The notes under the pieces were generated by a model, which was not told the origin of the DNA, searched no databases, and worked only from the letters and a program-made list of their open reading frames with translations. This document shows, piece by piece, positions 21,868 through 32,468 of a stretch of DNA of 64,000 nt. The DNA is from Nitzschia sp. DOCU1. Lineage: Eukaryota; Bacillariophyta; Bacillariophyceae; Bacillariales; Bacillariaceae. The position numbers and the translations under genes were made by a program. Location of the stretch: contig OX595986.1 of the NCBI GenBank assembly GCA_951394045.1, positions 5,113,534-5,177,533 of the forward strand, in the 5' to 3' direction. Positions within the stretch are counted from its first letter, which is position 1. Each line of letters starts with the position of its first letter.

Positions 21868-22008
21868 ATGGCGCCTGCGTCTTCCGCCTTCACTGAGTGG
21901 CTGTCGACGAAAAAGCGCGGCCGTGATGATGCTCAAATCCCCGCTGATCAACGCCAGGCTTTGGCGCCGTTCACCCAGAAAACGCAGCAGGCCAAGTTAC
22001 CACGGTGA
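21868..22008 (+). pseudogene. SNF2-gene 5' fragment (46-codon ORF), second chimeric relic
   Basis: ATG 21868 to TGA 22006; MAPASSAFTEWLSTKKRGRD is identical to the other relic. It extends a few codons further because AACGCAG replaces the AAGGTAG stop. The last codons are IGPS-derived sequence read in another frame, so the junction is inside the ORF. Confidence 0.8.
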
Positions 22009-22380
22009 AATGGAGCATGGGGGGGAAGGCAACAACTCCTACCTCGGCGTTGGAGGGCTTCACGCAGGGCATCCAGCCTTCAGATGCAGGTACTTGTGAC
22101 CGTAACATCGACAAGGCAGATTGAAAACAATGGAGTTCTCCCTACTGGCATCAACCGAAACTTGGAAGATTTTCCCATTGATATCACTGGCCAGCAAGCA
22201 TTGGATCTCACGGAAAGTGAAGCGTTGAAGTAATTTAGCTCGTCGAGGGTTGCGTTGAAACTTTGACTGGCGAGAAAAAGGACTACATTCAAAAGCTGCC
22301 AAAGGCGGGGCCATTACAGGGGGCAGTCTCTTCCCCGATGAGACGCGAAAGTCACTACTGGATAAATCAAGCCAATAGAA
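22009..22380 (+). pseudogene. IGPS 3' fragment of the second chimeric relic, internally deleted
   Basis: It starts with the same SNF2::IGPS junction as 9604. At 22072 it jumps from the GGGCTTCACGCAGGGC region directly to ATCCAGCCTTCAGATGCAGG, missing ~500 bp of the parent. Frameshifts follow SEALK. It shares the downstream flank with the relic ending at 13880. It is a pre-insertion relative of that relic. Confidence 0.8.
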
Positions 22381-22419
22381 AGTCGGCGGTACTCAACAAC
22401 AATCGAATATTATTAGATC

Positions 22420-23120
22420 GCAGTTTCTAGACGACGCCGATGATATGGACCCGATGCATTCGGACTCGATTCGTATGATCAACAAAAGCGGGGACTTGCT
22501 GAAGGCTGTCGTCGATGACGTTCTCGGTGCTTTTGCTTCCAAAAAATCCCACGAGCCGGTAGGCAGTGAAGCCAAGGACTCTGCTATATGGGATACAGGG
22601 AAGAACCATTCTCTACAAGCCCCGACGAGTGATGATGATTCCAGCCTATTATGAAAGAAGGTTGACGAGCGAAACGAGCTACTTGAAAGTTTTGAAGCGG
22701 GAAAGCCCATCGATACAGTTCGACTATGACTTTGGTAACCTTCGCTTTCTTCGCCTACGCGTCGTTCACCCCGAGGAACGTACCCATCATGTCCTTAAAA
22801 GTGAATCGATTCGAGTAACTTGTGTCAACTACGCGAAAGAAGAGTTGCAACAAAGGTTTACCCAAGATATTTTCAAATGCGTGCATTGGATTGGATGACA
22901 TTATCTACGATGATAATACCGATGTGCTAGATTTGGTGGAAGGTCGCATGGGTCTCATGGCGTTTCAAAGTGAAGAATGTGTCCGCCCCGAAGAATCCGA
23001 CAAGACGTTTGTCTACTAGGCACACACCATGAAAAAGGTGAATCTTTGCTTGTTCCGGCCCTCCATGTTACCGATCGCGAATTTGTACTGTGGGGCCGGA
23101 GTGGTAGCAGATGTGGCGAT
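22420..23120 (+). pseudogene. Scrambled myosin motor-domain fragments
   Basis: Peptides typical of a myosin head are spread over several frames. CVNYAKEELQQRFTQDIF (22820-22880) matches the INYANEKLQ helix. IIYDDNTDVLDLVEGRMG and EECVRPEESDKTFV (22893-23012) match the DNxxxLDLI..G and DEEC..P motifs. Then come a TAG stop (23017) and DREFVL plus YCGAGVVADV (23065-23120), matching the HYAG segment. The piece at 22445-22520 (MHSDSIRMINKSGDLLKAVV) resembles the loop that should follow HYAG, so order is disturbed. No ATP-binding P-loop is present. A clear non-functional relic. Confidence 0.65.
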
Positions 23121-23631
23121 TTCTCGCTCGGCGTTTCCGAATCGATTGGAGCATGTCATTGCATTTGGGCGTTTCAAGGCGCTATGACCCCAGGGGGATC
23201 ATTGGAACACTCTAGAGGATATGAGCATCGACCCGTCGGAACGTACGTACGGCCAAGGCGACGGGTGTCTTGTTGACGATTGCTCTCAAGGAAATGGATC
23301 TGAATAGGCCGGATGGTCAAGACGGCAGAATCCGAGCCTTTTTCATTGGTCCAACCCGGGCCTATTATAACACCGCCGCAATCAAGGCGTACTGGAGACA
23401 GTGGGAGCCAGCTTGCCCGACGGAGCAGGCCCTATTGATGCGGTTGTTGTGGAAGCCGGTGATCTCTCTCGGATCAATCTCACTGACTCTGATCCCGCTG
23501 CAGTCGAAAGCTGGACCTGCCCCAATGTTATGGGAAAGACTGATGACGATCTTTGTCCATATGATGATGCGGTTACCGTTCTAGGAGCCAAGGTTGACGA
23601 CGGCATCATCCCTGTGGGCTTGGATCTGTCC
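23121..23631. other. Region between myosin and helical-protein relics
   Basis: Both strands have frames of 80-100 codons (plus 23401-23643; minus 23382-23657) that overlap each other. I cannot decide which, if either, descends from a gene. Flanking relics suggest further decayed coding sequence. Confidence 0.4.
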
Positions 23632-25291
23632 TTAGGCTTGTAAGGCTGCGATTGCAAGACGATGAGAAGCGTCTAGCAATATGCAAATCGGAAACGGGCT
23701 GGTCGAGGAATTTCCGCCATTGTATTCTTCCCAGTCGCTCCCAAACTGCTTGCAAAGCAGTGGGTGATTCTGAAAAACTTTCGCACCAAGTTTGCATAGC
23801 ATGGCGATGTTGTCACAGGAATTGGACTTGTCAATGACGAGAACCGAATCTTCAAACGAGGCAATCGAGGCGGCCAACATTTCGCGAGCATTGCTTGTAA
23901 ATGCAGTGCTGTCTGGAGCAGTATCTTTGCTACTAATAGCACCATTCTCCAAACGAAGGAATTTGTTTTGTTGACAAATTGCCAGTCGTAGAGTCGGTCA
24001 TGTGCCGCCGAGCTTCGTTTGGATGAAGCAGTGCGAGTGAGGTCGTCCAGCGCCGTGTAGAAGTAGTCAAAGGCGCCGCATTGATCATTGGCTAGCTGCA
24101 CCATTTCCGTCCCCGTTGTGGCAAAAGACGACCAAACGTCGTGCGGGACGGGCGCAGATGCCTGAAAGGACTGGTGCGCCAGACACAAGAGCCCAAAGGA
24201 CAACACTCCTAGAGACTGAGGGGCAACTCGAGCGTTTCGATGCAGAGCTTCCTGAACCAAGTCTGACAGGATAACTCTCAAAGCTTCACTTTCCTGTTTG
24301 GCCACTTGAGGATGCCCACTACCCGATATTTCCAGCAGCAGCGGGTGCTGGGCCGCCCAAACGGAATAGGAGGACGAATCCTCCAGAGTCCTCCAAAGAG
24401 CGGTGCATCCCGCACAGATCACTCCAGCCAGTTGCGTCAGTCGCCTCACCTGATCAAGCGGACCCGGTGCCTTGGTAAAGAACTCGTTTGAAGACTGAAA
24501 CGCCAGGAAAAGAATTGCATAATCTGAACGTCGGACACCGTCGTTGATTCGTTCATACAAGAGAACTAGTAGTGCTTCACAGGCTTCACGGCGCTCTCTC
24601 ATTTGCTGCATTTGCAATTCTTCCACTAGCGAAGCACCAAAAGCATGCCATTCCTGTTGTGGCGTACTAGTTCCCGAGTTCAGTCGCGATTGATCGGTAC
24701 GCAGCTCCTTGGCTGGTTCCAGCTGCTCTCGACTGGGAGTAATTGTGGGGCCACATGCAATTGTCAACAGCCGTCGGAACAAACCTCGGTAACGATCTTC
24801 ATCCTTGAAAAGAGAGTCTAGTGAATCTAGAAAAGACTGCACCTGGCCGTGAGCCGAAGCTTCTGGATCCTGCTCAAGACGGAGACATTCAGTGAGGACG
24901 CCCAGGCGGGCCAAGCGCTGCTGCTGATGATGCAGCAACGTCTTCCATAACAAATCTCGAGATCCCAGGAGAGATTGAAACTGGGACCCATCGCTATCGA
25001 TACTTCTCAAAGCATTCAATGTGACTTGCACTGCCCGATCATTCGAAATGCCGCCTAGCAAAGCGGACACAGCAGCAATGTGGCAGGAAAAGCGATAACA
25101 CATTCAGGCAACCAGGCATTCATTCCCTGCAATAGCAAAAGGCTCAAGGTGTCGAATGAATCTTTTGTCGCCCCAGCAATAGAAAACTCGCGCGCGCTTA
25201 AATAGTAGCATCTGTATGCTAATAGGCGGTCTGGGTACCTATGTAGCTTTCTAACACTCCTTACCATTTGCTTTGACGCCTTCGACAACAA
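23632..25291 (-). pseudogene. Frameshifted fragment of a large helical protein, possibly NUP188-like
   Basis: A 476-codon minus-strand frame (25103-23673) encodes Leu-rich helical sequence (e.g. ACEALLVLLYERINDGVRRS). The likely true frame enters and leaves this ORF through shifts. Upstream, DSFDTLSLLLLQGMNAWLPE (25170-25110) is in another frame. Downstream, after LYDWQ, a shift near 23975 leads to CQQNKFLRLENGAISSKD and on to 23632. The style and the ER...LLVLLYER region remind me of nucleoporin NUP188/205 N-terminal solenoids, but this is weak. No ATG-led complete frame exists; treated as a relic, though unrecognised introns could account for one of the shifts. Confidence 0.5.
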
Positions 25292-26225
25292 CCATGGCGG
25301 TCGAGAAGTAGAATTTGCCTTTAATCGTACGCTATCGCTCTTAATATTGCTTTACTACTACTAAAAGTTAGCAGCCACAGAGCTCTTCTACATTATGAGT
25401 TATTTGAGTGCTATGTCGAATGCCACCAACATTGAAGATGAATGGTCTAGTTCAACCTCCAGGACGAACCCCCCGCTTGTCCAAGCCCCGTTCCGAGGCA
25501 AAACTTCCAATAAAACACGAGAAAATACGGGATATTTTCGCATTTCGTATTCTCGACTCTCTTTACCCCAGTAAATTTTCATAAATCGCCAGGATAATGA
25601 ATCCATGCTTGGCAAGGCGTAAAGATCGCTGCAGCCAAAGAAACTGCCAAAAGACGGATTCGGTGCATGGTGCGATTAACCCCAAAACGCTCCGATTTGA
25701 CCGTAGGTATGCGAAGACTTATCGGCGACTAAGACGCCTGCAATTAAAAAGCCCAATACGACCGTAAGTCAAAGTTTATGAAACCACCCGGTCATTTTAG
25801 CTAGGCGGCTTGTGAGTTGAGAAAAGCCGGAAAAGGGTCGATTTTTGGGCTCTTTGGGGGCTCGATTTGGTGGGTCCTGAAATCGACAAATCGCAAATTT
25901 CACGAAGCGAGTGCAGCTGCTGTAGACGGATTTGGACAATGCCACTCACTCAAGTCTGTTCAGGGGGGGTTCGAATAACGCATGTAGCTATGAAGTAAGG
26001 CCTCAAAGCACTATGGGCTGCCGCAGGTTTGCTTTCAAAATGGTGTCATGGTCGTTTTTTTTTAGGACGCTGATTTCGTCGGATTTGTGGGTCATCCTGC
26101 GACAAGGGACGATATGTTTGATTGGTTACTGCTTGTCACATTCGGGTTACCGGTATGATGACGGCGGAACCACAGACGTTTTTCGAGAAGGACCAAAGCG
26201 ATTTCTTGCTGTAGTTTGTGAGCGC

Positions 26226-26325
26226 AGACTGGAAGAGGTACGTGCTTAACATGTCGTACACTCTGCAGCCATAGTGAAATGCTGTTTCTGTTACTAGAAC
26301 TACTAGCTTGAGTTAGAAGCCAGAA
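26226..26325. repeat. Diverged ~100-bp repeat, copy 1
   Basis: It shares CTGCAGCCATAGT.AAATGCTG, the ACTAGCTT.A.GTAGAAGCCAGAAACA tract and the upstream GGAAGAG.TA.GT.CTTAAC with 26866-26985. Confidence 0.7.
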
Positions 26326-26865
26326 ACAGCCCAAATCTAAAATCTGACTCCAGAACCGTCTTCAACTCCACCGGGGGGACCAAATTTTTGTTGACTAGAA
26401 GAAAAATTTCTTTTTCCAGAGAAGCTATAGCTGCACTTGCTTACTACTTGATCCCCACTCTATGCATCGCTAATTTATCGATATCTCAACAACGGCAGGT
26501 CAGATCGCAACCATTCCTTCACCAAGCATGCTACGATAGCAACACGCAGCTAAGAATGTTTTCAGCTATTTTCTATAGGCAATAGATATGTAGTTATAGC
26601 TTAAGAGACCAACTTCTCTAATACCCATGTTAGCCCAACTAAATCTTTGCAGTAGCGGCGACTGTTAAAGAAAGTCAGATTTACGAAGAAGTTGTTGCAT
26701 TCTAACAAGTTCCTGACGAGTTATAGACGATCTACCTTCTTGATTGAAAATTCCCAGTAGTAAGGTGAGACTGATGCAAAGCACAAAGCAGAGTCTGGAA
26801 GGGTACGTGCTTAGCAAACTTGTAAAGCCAGTGAAGGTTCGCCTTCCTTCAACCTAAAGCCCGTG

Positions 26866-26985
26866 CAGACAGGAAGAGTATGTACTTAACTCATCCTACA
26901 TTCTGCAGCCATAGTAAAATGCTGAGGTATCCTCGTATTTGAAACTAGAGAACTTACTAGCTTAAAGTAGAAGCCAGAAACAACT
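26866..26985. repeat. Diverged ~100-bp repeat, copy 2
   Basis: Partner of 26226-26325, with a ~15-bp internal insertion. Confidence 0.7.
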
Positions 26986-27119
26986 ATGTCGACTCTAGTA
27001 GTTCGACATCTTTGCAGGTTATGAGCTCTTGAGCTGCCACCACCACCCATAGAACATCGAAAAGCAACAGAAGTGGATGCCATAGATCCTTCACTACCCC
27101 TGGTCGTGCTATTGCTGTT

Positions 27120-27206
27120 ACTACTAGACAGTAGCAGCCCCAGAGCTCTTTTGCACCTGGCTCTGACATGATGGATTCTTTGAGTGCAATGTCGAATGCC
27201 AGCAAC
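27120..27206. repeat. Diverged repeat related to 25353-25430
   Basis: CAGAGCTCTT, then TTGAGTGC.ATGTCGAATGCCA.CAAC, align in the same order in both places. Confidence 0.65.
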
Positions 27207-29109
27207 AAGCAAGGTGAACATGTGTTATATATGGATCATGAATAATGGGCCGATTGATGCCATGGCGACAAAGGGGCCGGGTCAGCGATGACCGGGCGCA
27301 ACTATGGCTGCTCTTACAGACGCTTTGACAACCTTTCAGAGGGTTGTTGTTCATTAACGAAGAGGCTGCTGATAGTGCCTCTGCGAGTGAGGTGGGCGTT
27401 TCGTTTGGATCCCGTGTTGCTTCCCAGACTACAATTCCGAACAGTGATGGTGGTAATGTACGATGATCCGGGGACATAGGGCACCAGCAGACCTGGAGTT
27501 GCCGGTCATTACCTGCTCAAGTACAGGAGACATTCACTATTCGTCTCAGGAAATTGCGCCATTGATACAAGCCTCCTTGAGCTTTTTCGCCAAGGGAATC
27601 AAGTAAAAATCAAAGAATCCAATCTCGCTCGTGTACCAATTCTCGGGTGGATCCACCTTGGTGCGGCCCTCCATATAGGCCTTGTACATGTCTTGAAATA
27701 GCTTCTCGTTCCATTTAATGTACACGTGCCAATGTTGCATCGTGTGCGAGACGTCCAACGCTTGAATCAAGTGGTGCTCAATCACAATCGTCGCCTTGCC
27801 GTTCGAGTCCTCCTGAAGTTCGGATGCGCTTAGCTCATTGACGGGTGTGGCAGAATCATCGAAGGCCTTGGCCCATCGGGCTTTACGTTGAGCACCCAGT
27901 TCCTTATCCACAATGTCTGTTGCCATCACGGAATTGATGAGTAATTGGCGGAAACGGGTCAATTCTTCGGGTGTCGAATAAATGCAATTCGCAATTCTTG
28001 GTGCTGGGGTTCCATCAACAATCCCCAGGCCAAATCGAACAAGTTCTGTTCGGCACAACTCTTATTCTTGTAGTGTTTGGCTACCTTGGCTTGTTCTTTC
28101 ACCAGAACAGCGTTGGGGACACCAGTGTGGTCGACGTCGTGATTTAGAGCCGCCAAGGCACATATGCAAACTGGCAAATTGGATCGGCGGACGCCATTCC
28201 GTAAGTATACTTGTGCAAGTCCACGCCGGCTGCATCTTGGACCTGCATTCTCTGATAGTCAATCGATTGATTGGGCGTGACTACTCGAGACAACAGTTTG
28301 CAGACTGACATAGTGACATGAATGTAGTAGCAGCATGGGAAAAAAGTACTGGGAGAAAGGAACAGTGACGTCTTCATTTTCAGAGAACACGCTTCATGGC
28401 CCTTACCTGGCGTGCTCAAAAGAGTGGAACGGATTCTCGCGGTACATTTGCGCAATGGAAGTGACATAATCCGTAAGCTGGTTGATCACTTTGGGTGGAA
28501 ACTCGATTTGATAGGGATCGATTTTGCCTTCCGTCGGCTCACTCGGCAACTGAATAATGTCAGCGACTTGATCCAAAATCATTCCCACGGGCTTTTCTTC
28601 TACGGGATCTTCAATTCGAATTTGAAAGCCTTCCAACGACTTGCCAGACGACGATCCATCGTGCGAGGAATTATCCGTTTCTTTGGTGCCACCATCGGGT
28701 TCTTCATTGTGGTCGTCACCAATAATCTTGGCCATGGACGGCGTGATAGAGCTGGGATCCCGCATTGCGAGGATTTGGCGCAATTGACGTTTCAATACAT
28801 CAACGTTCCACCCAATCAAGCGCTGCATACGATTGTCGACAATGCGCTTCGCTATCTGTTCGAAGTCTGAATTTCTCCCTTTCCCTTGGCCGTGACCAGC
28901 GTCTCTCGTTTCTGGATCCAATTAGACTTGCCAAACATCGTCAATTGCTCGGCCGTAACGTCACTCAAATGGATCTTGTCCCTTTCTCCCGTCGATTCGA
29001 TGCGAGCTGCAGTATTGACGGTATCACCAAAGAGCTGGAATCTGCTCTTTTCTCCTCGCAATATTCCGGCTGTGACAGGCCCGCTGTGAAGGCCAAAACG
29101 CACTGGGTA

Positions 29110-29195
29110 CTAATAGGAATAGAAGGGACAAAGGTTAGATGTGTTCGTGGGCTGGAGCGCCGACGAAATTAGAGATAGCCAGCGAGGCTACTTAC
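29110..29195 (-). repeat. Homologous intron C in the cyclase relic
   Basis: Minus strand: GTAAGTAGCCTCGCTGGCTA start, CATCTAACC branch-like motif, TTCTATTCCTATTAG end. It separates the codons for LGPDTAELG and YPVRFGLHSGPV. Its 3' half aligns with the sequences at 29231 and 29394. Confidence 0.8.
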
Positions 29196-29230
29196 TTCCG
29201 AGCTCTGCAGTGTCTGGACCAAGTGACACT

Positions 29231-29318
29231 GGGTAGTAGGAATAGAAAGGACAGTCGTTAGATGCGTCCCTTTGGTGGAACGGCAACGAGCTTAGATATA
29301 TACAACCAGCCGAATTCC
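29231..29318 (-). repeat. Homologous intron B in the cyclase relic, donor site mutated
   Basis: Minus strand: GGAATTCGGCTGGTTGTATA (GT lost) through GACGCATCTAACGACTGTCC to TTCTATTCCTACTACCCAG. It is nearly identical to intron A apart from the donor. Confidence 0.8.
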
Positions 29319-29393
29319 TTTCTAGCCGCTGGACCAATTCTTTCATTCGCACCAAGCAGTCATACGCGAATCGTGACATCACGATAGCATGAT

Positions 29394-29483
29394 CTTGGGT
29401 TGTAGAAATAGAAGGGATAGAGGTTAGATGCGTCCTTGCGTGGAACGGCGCCAAGCATAGATATATGCAACCAGCCGACTTAC
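29394..29483 (-). repeat. Homologous intron A in the cyclase relic
   Basis: Minus strand: GTAAGTCGGCTGGTTGCATA through GGACGCATCTAACCTCTATC to TTCTATTTCTACAACCCAAG. It follows the codons LLDPRK and precedes DHAIVMSRFAYDCLVRMKEL; one base seems lost at the acceptor. Confidence 0.8.
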
Positions 29484-31223
29484 TTTGCGAGGGTCGAGAA
29501 GGCCGGATGCAGCAACATAGCAATCTGCAATGGTTTCGGCTTTGAAGACTTTACGGCGTTGAGCAATCTTGTCAAAAGCATTGTGCGTCGTTTCGAGCAG
29601 GGTAAATATTTGAGAGGGTTCTCGTGTCGAAGCCCATGCCGTGAATCCAACGATATCTAATGACCCAAACGGGGAAAACAAAGAGTGAGAATAGGTTTTA
29701 TCGGCTGTTTGCAGAAAAGACGATTTCGTTGCGTATCTGCAAATATTACTGTGCATGACGGGAACAAGTCTGCAAAATAATGCGAGTGAGATTGGTTTCG
29801 CCTGGTTGTTCGTAGAAAATACGATATCGATGCATACTTGCAATTGGTTTCGTTTCAAGACGCCTGACGAGTCTGTTTCCATTTCCTCGAAGTTAGGGCC
29901 AGAGGTCTTGCCGGACGGGACGTCGCCCTTGTCGGTTCTTGAAAACATATCATTAGCAGCTTGGGGATAGGATTTCTTTTTGGTACCAGGTTGATCGTCG
30001 TCATCGCATTCCATTAGACGGTCTCTGACGTTTGCGGGAATGAGAGAGTTTACAATCGCGTCCGTTCGAGCGGCTCTGGCCTGGATGTCAGAAGTACTTC
30101 TGACACCCAAGGCAGTATGGTCTCGTAGTTCTCTTGAAAGTCACTCAAGGGGTACAACGTAAATTCGAAAAAGCAACAGTCATCCGTAGGTGTCCACACC
30201 GATAAAGTCTGCATCGTGATGATCCCTCGTTCCCAAGTAGTTCACATTGGGGCCATTGATCTGAAGAGTAAATGGCTTTTGACAATTCTTTTCCGTGCCG
30301 ACGACTACAACAACAGCATCCATGCCCTCCAGCAAGAGGTGCAAAAACACAAAGTCACATTCCAGCAGCCCTCCCACTGTGACTCCCATAATCTTCTTCT
30401 CGGTACCATCATCATTCGAGGCGGCATCCATGACGGGAGCTAAAAAATGCCGTCACGGGTGTCGTCGTACAAGACTCTGTCTCAAGCTCGTACAAGACTC
30501 TGACTTGAACAGGCACTTGTTATGGCCGTTTGGAAGAAATCCATATTGTAGGCGTTTCGGCTGTGCATAGTGCCAACGGGCATGACAGCAGACTATTCTA
30601 GCGTCGTCGTTTGCCGAATCGGCGCATAATAAGGGAGACGGGGGCTATCTTCTGGGTATGGATGTTTGTCCGTCAAGGAAGTGTAACGCCCAATATAGTC
30701 CGACGGAAGCTCGTCCAAGGTGGAAAGGGTGGAATCGAAATTTCGTTTGGTAAACATGAAAACCCCGTACTAAAGAGAATCGCAAACACCATGACGATGA
30801 TAATGATGGCGGTCTTGGCACGACAGGCTCTGGTGCATCGTTCATTAGGATGGCGGTTTGCCTTAGGGCTCGGGGACGTCAAGGTGCAGGGGCACTTGCC
30901 ATCGTCGGAAGTAGTTTCCTTGTTCTATGCAGCTGCGAGATCAGATCATTTTCTTTGTCAGAAAAACCGCACAAGAGATCTTCTAAGCTGTCATCCCCTT
31001 GTATATCGCTTGAAATCTCCAGAGCCAAGGCGATCTCAGCTGATCCAACGGCGTCTTGTCTCTGAATCTTCTTCTTGAATTGTTTTGGGCGAGGAAGGTT
31101 CGTTTTTGTGTCATTACCTTTTGATGACTGCAGAAATTTTGTAATCTTTCGAATCGAAAGCCGGTTCTGCGATGCCGGGCTAGAAAGCGAAAAAAGACAA
31201 GTCGTCATGTAGACCCCCTGCAA

Positions 31224-32468
31224 ATCACTGACGATAGCAGCGGGATGCCGATAGTATCAGTTTTTTGAGTCGCAGCCCCACGAGCTCTACACAGGAGACT
31301 GAGGGGAAATTCACCATCGATTTGTAGTTGGACAGGGTCTGCTTTCTCGGGGGTAGTCCTCAATCGTATCGACTGTCCATGGAGGCAAGTAGTGGGAGCT
31401 CGCCAATATCCCTCGGAACGCTCTATCGTCGTCGTTTCTCCGTATACCACGAGTATTGACTGTTAAATCTTGGAACGTAGGCAAGGACTGCGTTCCCGAG
31501 TGTCATGACAACGACATGGTCCCATCCTGAGCATTCTCCAAGCAAAATTTCGGATCGGCATAATCCGGATCTATTCCGTTGAGGCGACGATGGTTCAGAA
31601 TATCGATGCGGTTTAAGGATCGAATCCTCGTCGACAGGTTCTTGAACTCCGTTTTGCCAGCTTGTCTCAAGAAAGAATCTAGTAGCATGTACGGTCTATC
31701 GGGCACATTCTCCAATCATTTGCCTACAATATCCTAAGGTTTGGGTATATTACTGTCATAATGGTGCTCGTGTCGGTGGTCTGCCGCTATGTATTGAATG
31801 CTCCATCTGACATGGCACTCCTTGTTATCATTTTCATCCTGCAACATCTGACACGAAAACGTCGGTGAGTTTGACTCGCTTGACTTGATTCATGTCCGCC
31901 GAAAAAATGACCGAACAACCTCCGGAGAACCGAACAATTAGTTTCCGATCAAAGTCCGGTCAACCGAACGATGCCCCGAACACAAAATCGATTCATTTGA
32001 ATGCACGGTTACCAAATGCAGGAGAGAAAGGTACCATATTAGGTACGTAAGTATGTGCCTAGCAGTAATGTTTTCGATTCATTCGATCTGTTTCAGGACG
32101 AAGGAGCCGACGCGGACAGAACCTCTCGCTTCGTTCATCTCTCACCATGGCACGCCCCCACATTTTGAGTTCGTCGGTTGTGAGACAAAGCAAGTAAAAT
32201 GCTCGCATTGCCAGTCATGTAAAATGCGAATACATTGTAAGCGTAGTTACCGATTGTCATCCCATGACTAGGTGGCTGCTGCGAGACGTGCCATGGCGGG
32301 CACTACAGTACGATATCTTGTGGATGTGCCACCACCGAAGCAAGATATTCGTTTTACGCTTCTCGTCGAGACCCGCGCCCACTGATTATCCTTCGCTCAT
32401 GTTTGTCCCTACTTTCATGGCGCCATAAAATGTATTCTTCCAAAAATTAAACCCCAAACTACGACCAG
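31224..32468. other. Intergenic region upstream of DUF4419 gene
   Basis: Two 70-80 codon minus frames (31503-31715, 31205-31450) have no recognisable features. At 31925-32110 the sequence shares short blocks with the SNF2 promoter: CGGTCAACCGAAC-type and GATTCATTCGATCTGTTTC. This suggests a common promoter or repeat module. Confidence 0.45.

Larger units (their letters stand above)
25292..27545. other. Gene-poor region with diverged repeats
   Basis: No gene is supported in 2.25 kb. It contains two pairs of diverged direct repeats (25353-25430 with 27120-27206; 26226-26325 with 26866-26985), AT-rich tracts and short unsupported frames. It resembles old transposable-element debris. Confidence 0.55.
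27546..31223 (-). pseudogene. Decayed receptor nucleotidyl cyclase / cyclic-nucleotide phosphodiesterase
   Basis: On the minus strand the pieces run in functional order. First a charged N-terminal region (31223-30880) and a transmembrane helix (TAIIIIVMVFAILFSTGF, ~30810). Next an extracellular module (30430-30180; DAASNDDGTEKKIMGVTVGG) and a linker. Then a class III cyclase domain (DIVGFTAWAST, VFKAETIADCYVA, 29650-29490; RFGLHSGPVTAGILRGEKS and FGDTVNTAARIEST, 29103-28990). Last a PDE with NHDVDHTGVPN (~28130) and CIYSTPEELTRFRQLL (~27990). This membrane cyclase-PDE fusion is common in diatoms. Decay is shown by a one-base-type frame change inside the PDE near 28000, a lost 5' splice site near 29318 and broken frames upstream. 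It would have made and degraded cyclic nucleotides. Confidence 0.75.

Noticed and set aside
23401..23643. 80-codon plus-strand frame (GASLPDGAGPIDAVVVEAGD)
   Set aside because: It overlaps an equally long minus-strand frame, and no domain or splice evidence favours either.
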